Part shown: positions 1 through 7,289 of the stretch, in pieces
Position numbering within the stretch: position 1 is the first letter of the stretch
Layout: every line of letters starts with the position of its first letter
DNA from: a bacterium
GTDB lineage: Bacteria; Patescibacteriota; Patescibacteriia; JACQSD01
Assembly (NCBI GenBank): GCA_030648795.1
Contig: JAUSHC010000003.1
Location: forward strand, 1-42,433
DNA length: 42,433 nucleotides
Direction of reading: 5' to 3'
Made by a program: the position numbers and the translations under genes
Notes under the pieces: generated by a model
Told to the model about the DNA's origin: nothing
The model's database searches: none
What the model saw: the letters and a program-made list of their open reading frames with translations, nothing else

Positions 1-197
1 GTCCGGAATTTTTGTCACTCATGGTGAAAGCAGGCGCGATCGTGACCGACGCAGGAGGAATTTTGTCGCATGCCGCAATCACCGCTCGGGAATTGAAAAA
101 ACCATGCGTTATCGGCACAAAAATCGCGACAAAAGTGTTCAAAGACGGGGATAGAGTAGAGGTGGACGCGGAACGTGGAATCATAAAGAAAGTATGA
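1..197 (+). CDS. PEP-utilising phosphohistidine (swivel) domain protein, 5' end outside window
   Basis: The reading frame is open from the left edge (frame starting at base 3), so only the C-terminal 64 or so residues are seen. They match the mobile phosphohistidine domain of PEP synthase and pyruvate phosphate dikinase: an [19 protein letters not shown] segment whose His is the residue that carries phosphate, then PCVIGT and DGDRVEVD. In the family this domain shuttles phosphate between an ATP-grasp domain and a substrate site. The next gene starts inside the stop codon (ATGA overlap) and ends in a near-identical module, so the two are related and probably co-translated. Whether an ATP-grasp domain lies upstream cannot be seen. 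The domain call is secure; the whole-protein function is open. Confidence 0.85.
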   Translation, partial: PEFLSLMVKAGAIVTDAGGILSHAAITARELKKPCVIGTKIATKVFKDGDRVEVDAERGIIKKV

Positions 198-1687
198 AGA
201 AATATCAGCTGACACACGAAGAATACGCGGTAACGCCACTCACCATCTCGTCCAATCACGCGGGGTGGGCGTCACATGTGCTTGTAAAACTCCTCGACGG
301 TAAGAGCATCGCGCGCGATACGTTCTGTAGTCACGAGGATAATGGTTTGCGTTTTTACTGCGATCTTTCTTTACAATGGCAAAAAGCGTCGGAGTATGTC
401 ATCGAAAAAATACAGCGCGAAAAACCATTTGTGGCACGAGTAAGGAAGATGTCCGAGAAATTAGCGGCGACGCTTATCCGTACTATTCGCACGACAGAAA
501 CGAAAGACCTCTCGCGATGGACAAATAGTGCGCTTGCGCGTTTTTTATTGCAAACACATTCAATTTCTGCGGATTTGAGTTCGTACGGGTATATTCCTGT
601 GCTCGTTGATATCGTTTTTGAAAAATACACACATCTTCTGAAAGGTATTGTTACGAAAGCGTTAGAACAAAAAAAGACCTCGCTTTCAATTCCGGAAGTT
701 TTGCATACGCTCATGTCGCCGCTCGAGCGCATTCCCTCGCGGCAGGCACGTATTGACTTTTTGCAATTTGTTCTGCAGATAAAAAATCCGAAAAAGTTTT
801 CCTTGCGAGAGAAAAAATTATTTGATGCATATTATACGAAATGGTTTTGGGTGGGTTTTGGACAATTGGGGCCGCGCCTCACGAAGGAACAACTAGTACA
901 CGATTGCATGACGACGGTGAAGAACCGAGCGAATGCAAAGAAAGAATTACAGGAACTTCTTAGTGCCGCGACCGTACTTGCAACAGAACAGCGTCAGCTT
1001 GCTTCAATACTTTTACTTTCGCCCGCCGAGCAGTATCTTTTTTATATTGCGCGGGAGTTTACTTATTTAAAAGGATTGCGCATGGAGGTGTTGTTTGGAG
1101 TGTGTGCACAGTGGGAGCGTGTATTGCGTGAAATGGAGACGCGTCTTGGCGTGCCAAAATCGTTGCTCTATTACTGTTCAGTTTCCGAATTGACGCGGTG
1201 GCTTGTGAAAGGCAAAGGGGTTCTGTTGCATATCCTAAAAGAACGAAAGAAATTTTGTGTATGGGTGCAATTTTCAAAAACCGCTGAACGTATCTATGTC
1301 GGGCGGGAGGCGCGTGCATATATTCGCACACACGCCGAGGAAGAAACGAAGAATTTCGTAAATGTTTTAGTGGTGCATGGCACGGTCGCTTCGCCCGGGT
1401 ATGCGAAGGGGATTGTGAAAATTGTGAACAAGGTGGGGGAGATTGGAAAGGTTTGCGAGGGGGACATTCTCGTTTCTGTTGGGACAAACCCATCACTCCT
1501 TCCCGCAATGAAAAAAGCCGCCGCGTTTGTGACGGAAGAAGGCGGCATTACGTCACATGCTGCGATCGTTGCGCGCGAAATGAAAAAACCATGCATCATC
1601 GGTACGAAAATCGCGACGAAAGTTTTCCATGATGGCGACATCGTGGAACTTGATACAAAAACAGGAGATATTCATAAGATAGCGTGA
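194..1687 (+). CDS. Two-part dikinase-like protein: unassigned N-terminal domain plus phosphohistidine swivel domain
   Basis: 497 residues. Residues about 395-497 form a full swivel domain ([38 protein letters not shown] with the phospho-accepting His, [17 protein letters not shown]). Residues 1-390 are helix-rich, carry no ATP-grasp motif and are not recognised. By architecture they sit where the substrate-binding domain lies in rifampin phosphotransferase-like enzymes (ATP-grasp, substrate domain, swivel). The start overlaps the previous stop (ATGA) and the end overlaps the next gene by 4 nt, so all three form one transcription unit. The following gene is homologous to the middle of this one (shared pattern YTKWFWV / HYKKWRWV and FTYLKG / IVYIKG). 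A free-standing ATP-grasp domain at 4606 could supply the missing kinase part. That pairing is inference. Confidence 0.75.
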   Translation: MKKYQLTHEEYAVTPLTISSNHAGWASHVLVKLLDGKSIARDTFCSHEDNGLRFYCDLSLQWQKASEYVIEKIQREKPFVARVRKMSEKLAATLIRTIRTTETKDLSRWTNSALARFLLQTHSISADLSSYGYIPVLVDIVFEKYTHLLKGIVTKALEQKKTSLSIPEVLHTLMSPLERIPSRQARIDFLQFVLQIKNPKKFSLREKKLFDAYYTKWFWVGFGQLGPRLTKEQLVHDCMTTVKNRANAKKELQELLSAATVLATEQRQLASILLLSPAEQYLFYIAREFTYLKGLRMEVLFGVCAQWERVLREMETRLGVPKSLLYYCSVSELTRWLVKGKGVLLHILKERKKFCVWVQFSKTAERIYVGREARAYIRTHAEEETKNFVNVLVVHGTVASPGYAKGIVKIVNKVGEIGKVCEGDILVSVGTNPSLLPAMKKAAAFVTEEGGITSHAAIVAREMKKPCIIGTKIATKVFHDGDIVELDTKTGDIHKIA

Positions 1688-2769
1688 GCATGAGTATGAC
1701 AGCACGACAACAAAAAATTTGGCGGAAAAATTTTAGCATCCAGCGGGTCGATTATCAGATGCCGTATGTGGTAATGGAAGAATTTTACCACATGCAGAAG
1801 CGATTTCCCGGTCGTGTCTATATCACGGAGGCCATCTGGCTTACGAAGCAAGGCGAGAAGATAGCCACGTATTTTCGAAAAGACGAATTGCGTGCGCTGA
1901 CCGACGCGACGTTGCGAAAAATTATCGAGGATCCAGACGCGGCAGATGTATTGCATAAAAAGACCATCCAATATAATCAGGAATATTTTTCTCTCTCGCA
2001 GCAATTTGAAAAAATGCAATGGCAGAAAATGAGTGCCCGTGAGCTTGTGTCGTGGTATGAGCGTATTGTCGCGTTGCAACGCATAAGTCATAGTATTTCG
2101 CTTTCGACGACATGGTTTCTCGATTCCGATGGCGAGGATTTTTCAAAGTATCTTTTTGGATACCTTGAAAAGAAGATACGGGATCTTAAAAGAAAAGATA
2201 GTGCCGCAAGTGTTTTTAGTGTTTTGACGACGCCTCTGCGTGACAGTCTTGCGCGCGTTGAGGAGAAGGATTTATTGCGCCTCTGTTTAAAGATACAACA
2301 ATCAGGAAAAGCGTTCTCTATAATGCGAGCGAAAGAGTTTACGGGGAACGAGACGCAATGTGCAATGCTTCCGCCGGCAATTCGCAGCGCGTTCGTGGCG
2401 CATTACAAGAAATGGCGCTGGGTTCCCTATACATATAACGGGCCGACATATGGTATCGATTATTACGCTGAAGTTGTTTCCGGTCTTCTGCGACAAAAAG
2501 TACAGGCGCAAAAACTTTTACAGAAATATGGCGATGCGCACGCAATAAATCGGAAAGCGCAGTCCGTACTGGTGAAAAATCTGCATATTGATTCGCATTG
2601 GTGGAACCTTTTTCGTATTGCGCAAGATATTGTCTACATTAAGGGGTTTCGGAAGGATTGTTTATATTATGGAAGTTATGCGCGTGACCTTCTTTTGGAA
2701 GAGGTTGCACGACGATTGCATATTACCCGTATGCAGGCGAAGGTCGTCGGAGTTATCGAACATGCCTGA
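1684..2769 (+). CDS. Paralogue of the preceding protein lacking the swivel domain (probably truncated)
   Basis: 361 residues, starting in an overlap with the previous stop. The C-terminal half aligns by eye with residues about 225-330 of the upstream protein (HYKKWRWV against [24 protein letters not shown] against [16 protein letters not shown]), so this is a diverged duplicate. It stops at a point where the paralogue runs on for about 150 more residues into its phosphohistidine domain. No swivel motif and no catalytic His are present. The last 108 nt are also read in antisense by the phosphatase gene, and base composition turns GC-rich just after the stop. Truncation by arrival of that neighbour is the simplest reading; an intact, shorter paralogue is the alternative. 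Confidence 0.65.
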   Translation: MSMSMTARQQKIWRKNFSIQRVDYQMPYVVMEEFYHMQKRFPGRVYITEAIWLTKQGEKIATYFRKDELRALTDATLRKIIEDPDAADVLHKKTIQYNQEYFSLSQQFEKMQWQKMSARELVSWYERIVALQRISHSISLSTTWFLDSDGEDFSKYLFGYLEKKIRDLKRKDSAASVFSVLTTPLRDSLARVEEKDLLRLCLKIQQSGKAFSIMRAKEFTGNETQCAMLPPAIRSAFVAHYKKWRWVPYTYNGPTYGIDYYAEVVSGLLRQKVQAQKLLQKYGDAHAINRKAQSVLVKNLHIDSHWWNLFRIAQDIVYIKGFRKDCLYYGSYARDLLLEEVARRLHITRMQAKVVGVIEHA

Positions 2770-3213
2770 CAGCGGTTCGAGAACACCACCGTGACCCACC
2801 ATAATGACGACATCTACATCGGACTCGTCGAAAACCCTAAGGGAGCGCTCCTCGACGTCGCTAAAGCTCTCGACATTCTTGGGAGTGTTTTTTTTCCAGG
2901 CTGCAATAATGCCCGACTCGGGGAGATGTCCAGCCTTCATCGCTGCGGCCAAACCCTTAGCAGGGTTGAGACGCTCGTCGGTGCCCCCGTTGAACTTGAT
3001 TCCCAGAATGGCGGCGATAAAACCGCCGGTCTGGACTGCTCGTGGCTCTTGCGATGAGCAGATCTTCACCTTAACCTTGGTGAGGTCGATGCCCAGCGTG
3101 GTGAGGTCTGCCTTGATGGCGTTCGCGGCGCTGATAGCCTTCGCGATGCCTATCAGGGTTAAGACGTTGTCCACGTGATCCCCGTGCCTCACGCCATACC
3201 CGAGTCTCCCCAT
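2662..3213 (-). CDS. Histidine phosphatase superfamily protein (phosphoglycerate mutase/SixA type)
   Basis: 183 residues. Residues 8-11 read VRHG, the phosphohistidine-forming motif with His10. SSQEPRAVQT gives the second conserved Arg, and MVGHGG near residue 138 the second catalytic His. The family removes phosphate from sugars, nucleotides or phosphohistidine; the substrate here is unknown. The start at 3213 is set by a GGAGG 6 nt upstream and by a consensus promoter. Codon use is strongly GC-ending (CTC, GTC, ACC, GCC), unlike the AT-leaning neighbours, which suggests transfer. The final 35 or so codons run antisense through the end of the plus-strand paralogue, so the native C-terminus may have been replaced by read-through at an insertion junction. 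The neighbourhood of phosphohistidine proteins is suggestive of a SixA-like role, but that is inference. Confidence 0.8.
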   Translation of the reverse strand: MGRLGYGVRHGDHVDNVLTLIGIAKAISAANAIKADLTTLGIDLTKVKVKICSSQEPRAVQTGGFIAAILGIKFNGGTDERLNPAKGLAAAMKAGHLPESGIIAAWKKNTPKNVESFSDVEERSLRVFDESDVDVVIMVGHGGVLEPLSGMFDNSDDLRLHTGNMQSSCNLFQKKVTRITSII

Positions 3214-3327
3214 GATGTACCTCCAGGTGTTGGGGGTTTGTGGTTCTCCTATTGAACCGAATTTGTGAAAGACCCAAATGCAGTTGGGCGACTGGCTCTA
3301 CACGACTATTTCAGCGTAGAACGTTTG

Positions 3328-3356
3328 AGTATACTGTAGGGCGTCGGATTTGTCAA
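3328..3356 (-). promoter_or_regulatory. Consensus sigma-70-type promoter for the histidine phosphatase
   Basis: On the minus strand TTGACA (3351-3356), a 17-base spacer, then TATACT (3328-3333). This is a near-perfect vegetative promoter. It leaves a leader of about 110 nt before the start at 3213. Confidence 0.85.
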
Positions 3357-3383
3357 GCGTCGCGTTGTGTCGAAAAGAATACC

Positions 3384-3405
3384 AAAATATCCGCGTTAGG
3401 CGGAT
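3384..3405 (-). terminator. Short hairpin with T-rich tail
   Basis: On the minus strand ATCCGC, loop CTAAC, GCGGAT, then ATTTTG. The same stem sequence is used by the pyrG terminator at 8917. It lies just downstream of the stronger terminator at 3410-3462 and upstream of the phosphatase promoter. It could be a second terminator for the 3485 gene. Confidence 0.5.
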
Positions 3406-3409
3406 TCGA

Positions 3410-3462
3410 GCCAGTTACAAAAAAACCGGCTGTTGAATCTCACATGAGATGCAAGTAGCCGG
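3410..3462 (-). terminator. Intrinsic terminator of the 135-residue gene, with T7-GTAACTGGC signature
   Basis: Minus-strand stem CCGGCT (3457-3462) with AGCCGG (3426-3431), an inner ATCTCA/TGAGAT stem, then seven T and directly GTAACTGGC (3410-3418). The T7 plus 9-mer recurs after three other orphan-gene terminators (9448, 20599, 27639). Confidence 0.85.
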
Positions 3463-3484
3463 AGGTGTCTTTAACCCGTATTGT

Positions 3485-3892
3485 TCATGATTCGGGAAAG
3501 AGCGATTTTTCCGTGAGATCGACGAGCTGGGCGAGCAATGGCGCAGTGATTTCAGTACCGCAAAAGTGGTGAAACCATGATGCATCAATGAGGCGCGGAT
3601 GGAAGAGCTCCAGAAGCGCTCCGCCGTCTCGAGGTGTACCGCAAAGAACAAGTACTGGTTTTTGTTCGCCAATGTCGAGATTTTCGGCGATAAGCGATGC
3701 GGCTCGCGCCTTGTCGCTTTGTCGGTTGCCTAGTATGACGATGAAGGCATCGTAGTGATAATTCACTTCCCCAGCGGAAATGCTAATTACCTTTCCGTGA
3801 GCGTTATGCTTTTTAAGCATGTCTTTTAACGCTGTCGTAAGCTTATCTTCCTCCATTTTTACATCAGAGTACCAGATTTGTACGAGGAACAT
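3485..3892 (-). CDS. Unknown protein, 135 residues
   Basis: Not recognised. The chain looks globular and mixed alpha/beta: an N-terminal strand (MFLVQIWYSDV), a charged helix, a central DAFIVILGN strand, then PVLVLCGTPRDGG and a Trp/His-rich segment ASWFHHFCG. The alternating strands and helices with VLVLCG would fit a small Rossmann-like or response-regulator-like fold, but no active-site motif is evident. The start at 3892 is fixed by AAGGAG 7 nt upstream. It is a single gene with its own hairpin terminator, divergent from ribA. It shares the strong-SD, T7-GTAACTGGC architecture of three other orphans in the window. Confidence 0.7.
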   Translation of the reverse strand: MFLVQIWYSDVKMEEDKLTTALKDMLKKHNAHGKVISISAGEVNYHYDAFIVILGNRQSDKARAASLIAENLDIGEQKPVLVLCGTPRDGGALLELFHPRLIDASWFHHFCGTEITAPLLAQLVDLTEKSLFPES

Positions 3893-3930
3893 GACGCTTC
3901 TCCTTCCTACTTTTGGGGTTTTGTAAGTGC

Positions 3931-3959
3931 ATCGTGCCAGAGTGTGCGTGGTTTGTCAA
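3931..3959 (-). promoter_or_regulatory. Likely promoter of the 135-residue gene
   Basis: Minus-strand TTGACA (3954-3959), 17-base spacer, CACGAT (3931-3936). The -35 is perfect and the -10 is weak. The -35 occupies almost the same bases as the -35 of the divergent ribA promoter, so the two units may compete for polymerase. Confidence 0.5.
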
Positions 3960-3980
3960 TTTTACTTGTTCTGCTATAAT
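3953..3980 (+). promoter_or_regulatory. ribA promoter giving a leaderless transcript
   Basis: TTGTCA (3953-3958), 16-base spacer, TATAAT (3975-3980), then only six bases before the ATG at 3987. Transcription should begin at or next to the start codon, so the mRNA would have essentially no leader and no Shine-Dalgarno site. Confidence 0.8.
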
Positions 3981-3986
3981 TTTCTT

Positions 3987-4601
3987 ATGTCTATCAAGAA
4001 AGCGATACAACGCGAGGTTGCCGTTGCATTTCCGACGCGCTTTGGAAAATTTACCGCCATTGCCTATAGCGAGATCGGGCATGCAAAAGATCCTTTGCAC
4101 ATTGCGCTCATAAAGGGCAAGGTAGCGGGAAAGAAAAACGTGCTCGTCCGCGTACATTCCGAGTGTCTCACAAGCGAAGTGTTCGGGTCACTCCGGTGCG
4201 ATTGCGGTGAGCAGCTTGCGAAAGCGATGAAGCGTATTGAGGCGGAAGGGCATGGCGTCGTGCTCTATATGCGTCAAGAAGGACGGGGGATGGGGCTCAT
4301 GAATAAAATGCGTTCGTATCGGTTGCAAGATACGAAAGGGTTGGATACTGTAGAAGCGGCGAAAAAATTGGGGTTTAAAGCTGATCTTCGCGATTACACG
4401 TTTGCCGCGCAGATTCTTGCGGACCTTGGGCTCTCAACAATTCGATTGTTGACGAATAATCCGAAGAAGGTTGTGGGGCTCGCACAATACGGAATCTCGG
4501 TTACAAAACGCTTGTCGCTTGAAGTTTTGCCGAACGCAGTGAATAGATCATATTTAAAAACAAAAAAAGATAAGCTTGGACATCTTTTAACAAACATATA
4601 A
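3987..4601 (+). CDS. ribA: GTP cyclohydrolase II (RibA)
   Basis: 204 residues. The enzyme opens GTP to the diaminopyrimidine that starts riboflavin synthesis, releasing formate and pyrophosphate. Seen here: VRVHSECLTSEVFGSLRCDCG with the three zinc-binding Cys, RQEGRGMGL with the catalytic Arg region, and LLTNNPKK near the C-terminus. Length fits the monofunctional enzyme; no RibB (DHBP synthase) domain is fused. The start at 3987 is chosen over an upstream in-frame ATG because a TATAAT box lies six bases before it, implying a leaderless message. It is followed after 4 nt by the ATP-grasp gene. No other riboflavin gene is in the window, so the product's further use is unclear. Confidence 0.92.
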   Translation: MSIKKAIQREVAVAFPTRFGKFTAIAYSEIGHAKDPLHIALIKGKVAGKKNVLVRVHSECLTSEVFGSLRCDCGEQLAKAMKRIEAEGHGVVLYMRQEGRGMGLMNKMRSYRLQDTKGLDTVEAAKKLGFKADLRDYTFAAQILADLGLSTIRLLTNNPKKVVGLAQYGISVTKRLSLEVLPNAVNRSYLKTKKDKLGHLLTNI

Positions 4602-4605
4602 TTTT

Positions 4606-5574
4606 ATGACTCCACAACATATTAAATTTTTTAAAGAACTTTCTAAAAATGACGTGCATATTGCCGGCGGGAAGGGGGCAAGCTTAGGGGAGATGACGCG
4701 GGCGGGGATTCCCGTGCCGCCGGGGTTTGTGCTGACGCGCGCGGCGTTTGATCGGTTTTTGGAAGAGACGGATTTGGATGTTGAAGTGGAAGCGGAGTTG
4801 CGCAAGGTGAATTATAAGGATGTGAATTCCGTGGACAAGGCATCGAATGTAATTCGTGATCTTATTCACGATGAGCGGATGCCGAAAGATTTGCAAAAAG
4901 AGATACTTGGCGCGTATAAGAAATTAAAAGCGAAAGATGTTGCCGTACGTTCTTCGGCAACCGCAGAGGACTCATCGCAAGCATCATGGGCGGGAGAGCT
5001 CGAGACGTATTTGAATACAACGGAAAAAAATTTGATTGGCAATGTGAAGAAATGTTGGTCGTCGCTTTTTACTCCGCGCGCGATTGTGTATCGCAACGAG
5101 AAGGGGATGCGTAAATCAAAGGTGAGTGTGGCGGTTGTCGTACAGGCAATGGTGCAGGCGGAAATTGCCGGTGTCATGTTTACGGTGCATCCCGTGACGA
5201 AGGATCATAACCAGATGATTATTGAGGCGGTGTGGGGCTTGGGGGAAGTATTGGTGGGTGGGCAGATCACGCCGGATAGTTATGTCGTGGACAAACGCGA
5301 CTGGTCACTCATTGATGTCACGGTTGCGCCGCAGGAGAAAATACTCATACAAAACCCTTCGACAAGCTCAGGGCAGGGAAAGGGGGGGAACGCATGGGTG
5401 CGCGGACCAAAAGCGAACGTGGACAAACAAAAACTTTCCGGCAAAGAGATTGTGGCAATCGCAAAACTGGGGAAAACAATAGAAGCCCATTACGGGCTTC
5501 CGGAAGATATCGAGTGGGTGTATTTGAAGAAGAAATTCTACATCGTTCAGTCGCGTCCGATTACGACGTTGTAG
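4606..5574 (+). CDS. Free-standing ATP-grasp (N-terminal) domain of PEP synthase/pyruvate phosphate dikinase
   Basis: 322 residues matching only the nucleotide-binding domain: GGKGASLGEMTRAGIPVPPGF at the N-terminus, DVAVRSSATAEDSSQASWAG, then the ATP-grasp core (GVMFTVHP, EAVWGLGE) and a clean end at YIVQSRPITTL, where the family normally continues into the swivel domain. No phosphohistidine domain or PEP-binding barrel follows. It would bind ATP and phosphorylate a separate swivel protein; the 1-197 and 194-1687 products are natural candidates (inference). Residues about 250-257 read NPSTSSGQ, encoded by a dispersed 19-nt repeat at 5355-5373 that has entered the gene in frame. The 3' end overlaps a convergent small gene by 14 nt. 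Confidence 0.85.
   Translation: MTPQHIKFFKELSKNDVHIAGGKGASLGEMTRAGIPVPPGFVLTRAAFDRFLEETDLDVEVEAELRKVNYKDVNSVDKASNVIRDLIHDERMPKDLQKEILGAYKKLKAKDVAVRSSATAEDSSQASWAGELETYLNTTEKNLIGNVKKCWSSLFTPRAIVYRNEKGMRKSKVSVAVVVQAMVQAEIAGVMFTVHPVTKDHNQMIIEAVWGLGEVLVGGQITPDSYVVDKRDWSLIDVTVAPQEKILIQNPSTSSGQGKGGNAWVRGPKANVDKQKLSGKEIVAIAKLGKTIEAHYGLPEDIEWVYLKKKFYIVQSRPITTL
5355..5373 (+). repeat. Dispersed 19-nt repeat inside the ATP-grasp gene
   Basis: CCCTTCGACAAGCTCAGGG. Variants occur at 9961-9979 (one base different), 18415-18431 and 19794-19810 (reverse complement, partial) and 30619-30635. It has a short self-complementary centre and stays in frame in coding copies. Confidence 0.85.
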
Positions 5575-5799
5575 GAGGAAGGCCGAGCTTTTCTCTGATT
5601 GTTGCTATACTTTGTTGATCTTCCTGCGCAAGAGCTTCTCGCAGAGCTCGCAATTCATCTATTCTTTTTTTAAGCTCGTAAGCCGTACATCATCTTCATG
5701 TAAATCATTTTCGAGCTTTTTTATCAACGCATCAAGCCCAAGAAGATCGAGTTGGTCGAGCAGTAAGGTCGCTTCTTTTGGGAGAGGTAACGAACTCAT
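5561..5799 (-). CDS. Small coiled-coil protein split by a -1 frame change at an A7 tract
   Basis: The frame from ATG 5799 encodes 46 residues and stops at 5659 right after ...RLTSLKKE. The -1 frame, entered at the A7 run around 5665-5671, continues as LKKRIDELRALREALAQED... to a stop at 5561-5563. Together they make one coherent helical protein of about 79 residues, strongly charged and heptad-like. In the zero frame the run reads TTA-AAA-AAA-GAA, so it contains the slippery heptamer A-AAA-AAA. Programmed frameshifting, polymerase slippage, a recent frameshift mutation, or a one-base assembly error would all fit. The start overlaps the preceding stop (ATGA), and the extended end overlaps the ATP-grasp gene by 14 nt. 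Function unknown. Confidence 0.55.
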
Positions 5800-5888
5800 A
5801 TTTTTTCTTGTTCGAGATAAAGAATAAGCGCTTGAAGTTCTTGCTCGGTAAGAAAGGCGGTGAGATCTTCGAGAATTGATTGGAGCAT
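5796..5888 (-). CDS. Short helical peptide, 30 residues
   Basis: A 30-codon frame starting MLQSILEDLTAFLTE and ending LYLEQEKI. It lies 14 nt after the 285-residue gene and its TGA overlaps the ATG of the next small gene, so the spacing supports translation within the operon. It is amphipathic and leucine-rich, with no recognised family. It may act together with the downstream coiled-coil protein, but nothing in sequence proves this. Confidence 0.45.
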   Translation of the reverse strand: MLQSILEDLTAFLTEQELQALILYLEQEKI

Positions 5889-5902
5889 TGTTGTGTCAGT
5901 TG

Positions 5903-6760
5903 TTATACGTCGGCGCCGACCAGTTCTTTTTCAGATTTTTTTGCCGTATATGCAACTCCGGTTACCTTTTCTATGAGCGCGAAAAACGCTTCCTTCTTTT
6001 TTAGAGAAACATCTTCAAGGTTATCAATTGTTTTTAAAAGCTTGATCACCTCATCGTGGACTTGAGGGTCTTCTGCCGCTTCGGTCAGAGAGTCAACAGG
6101 AACTTCTTTCTTTCCAAGGAGCCCCATTTTTTCTTTTGTCGCGCTTTTTGCGGCATCAGTAATGGATCGAACCATATCAACAGCGTCAGTTACGGCGAGC
6201 GATCCATTTTCTTTGAGCATGTCTTTTAATGAGATTTTTGCTACTTCAATAACGAGCTGCGCACCAAGTGGATCTTTTTTACTCACCGCTTCACGTTTTG
6301 CAAGAATAAGATCTTTTTTGATATCCCCGCTAACATCAAGCATATCGAGCGCATCTTGTTTTAAATCAAGAAGATCAGCATAAGGGTGATCACTCAAATC
6401 TATGGTAATTGTTTCTCGCTCTTCATTTTCTCCTCGCGTTTCAGTTTGTTGATCTTCGGGAAGTTCATCATTTTCAGTTGGTTGAGCGGTGGATTTTTCC
6501 TTGTACTTTTCTTTTGCAAGACGGACGAATTTTTCTCGTTGTTCATGCGTTTTAATCCCAAGACTATCAAGCGACGCCCCAAGTTCTTTGCCAACCTCTT
6601 TAAGATGAATATCTTCTTCCGGTGTTCGTTCTTTTCCGTACAGAGTAAGAAATTCACCAAGTTGCTCTTTAATTTTTTGACGGATTTCCGTTGAAGCGGG
6701 AGCGCGCACTTCTCCAGTTTCTTGAGTTTGCGCAGGCATTTCTTTTGTTTCCGTTGACAT
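5903..6760 (-). CDS. Acidic helical protein of unknown function, 285 residues
   Basis: Not recognised. Residues 1-25 are a polar, disordered-looking tail rich in Glu, Thr and Ala. Residues 25-95 are a charged helical region. Residues 95-125 are a linker rich in Glu and Gln. Residues 125-280 are predominantly helical, with repeating aliphatic positions (DLLDLKQDALDMLDVSG, LKTIDNLEDVSLKKKEAF). There is no signal peptide or membrane segment, so it should be cytosolic. It heads a minus-strand operon with two very small helical genes and is divergent from rplI across an 85-base gap containing interleaved promoters. The start at 6760 is the first ATG after the minus-strand promoter; no SD is visible. 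Confidence 0.7.
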   Translation of the reverse strand: MSTETKEMPAQTQETGEVRAPASTEIRQKIKEQLGEFLTLYGKERTPEEDIHLKEVGKELGASLDSLGIKTHEQREKFVRLAKEKYKEKSTAQPTENDELPEDQQTETRGENEERETITIDLSDHPYADLLDLKQDALDMLDVSGDIKKDLILAKREAVSKKDPLGAQLVIEVAKISLKDMLKENGSLAVTDAVDMVRSITDAAKSATKEKMGLLGKKEVPVDSLTEAAEDPQVHDEVIKLLKTIDNLEDVSLKKKEAFFALIEKVTGVAYTAKKSEKELVGADV

Positions 6761-6793
6761 ATTTTATTGAGATTATCTGGTAATGATAAGGGC

Positions 6794-6823
6794 ATCATAG
6801 CATCTTTTTGACGCAAAAGTCAA
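6794..6823 (-). promoter_or_regulatory. Promoter of the 285-residue gene operon
   Basis: Minus-strand TTGACT (6818-6823), 18-base spacer, TATGAT (6794-6799). Its -35 faces that of the rplI promoter within the inverted motif TTGACGcaaaAGTCAA, so the two divergent promoters interleave. Confidence 0.7.
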
Positions 6824-6837
6824 CTCGGGGGTATACT
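6808..6837 (+). promoter_or_regulatory. rplI promoter, near-leaderless
   Basis: TTGACG (6808-6813), 18-base spacer, TATACT (6832-6837), then eight bases to the ATG at 6846. The expected leader is zero to two bases. Confidence 0.75.
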
Positions 6838-6845
6838 AACTGGCG

Positions 6846-7289
6846 ATGAAAATAGTTTTACTTAAAAGTGTGGAGAAACTCGGACTGGAAGGTGATGTGT
6901 GCGACGTTACTGAAGGGTACGCCCGCAATTTTTTGTTCGCACGAAAACTTGCCACATCCGCAACTGCCGAAGCCCTTGCAAAGGCGGCACAACTGCGAAA
7001 AGAGCGAGAACATGGTGCAGAGCGTGATTTGACGCGCATTGAAAGTCGAGCTTCCCGTCTTGATGGGTTTGAGCTGGAATTTAAAGAAAGAGCGAATGAA
7101 CAGGGTACGTTATTTGCGGCGGTGACTGCGGCAAAGATTGTTTCGACGCTTAAGAAAAAGGGTGTGCCGATTGATGAAAAGAACATTGTACTCCCACATC
7201 CGTTGAAAGAAGTGGGGGAGCACGAGGTGCGATTGCAGTTTTCCCATGGACTTGAAGCGACCATGCGTGTTATTATAAGCGCAGTATGA
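6846..7289 (+). CDS. rplI: Ribosomal protein bL9
   Basis: 147 residues, the normal length. The N-terminal rRNA-binding domain is intact (MKIVLLKSVEKLGLEGDV, VTEGYARNFLF with the conserved GYARNFL core). A connecting charged helix (about 45-75) and a C-terminal domain ending LEATMRVIISAV follow. L9 binds 23S rRNA near the L1 stalk and influences reading-frame maintenance. The start codon lies eight bases after a TATACT box, and the stop overlaps the pyrG start as ATGA, so rplI-pyrG is one transcript. L9 is missing from some Patescibacteria lineages, so its presence is mildly informative about placement. Confidence 0.95.
   Translation: MKIVLLKSVEKLGLEGDVCDVTEGYARNFLFARKLATSATAEALAKAAQLRKEREHGAERDLTRIESRASRLDGFELEFKERANEQGTLFAAVTAAKIVSTLKKKGVPIDEKNIVLPHPLKEVGEHEVRLQFSHGLEATMRVIISAV

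Noticed and set aside
2791..3178. Plus-strand frames of 88 and 124 codons opposite the histidine phosphatase
   Set aside because: They are antisense to a gene with clear RHG and VGHG motifs, promoter and SD; long antisense frames are expected in GC-rich DNA.
5575..5660. TATACTTTG box near 5608 considered as a plus-strand promoter
   Set aside because: No plus-strand gene follows and the bases are part of the minus-strand coiled-coil coding frame.
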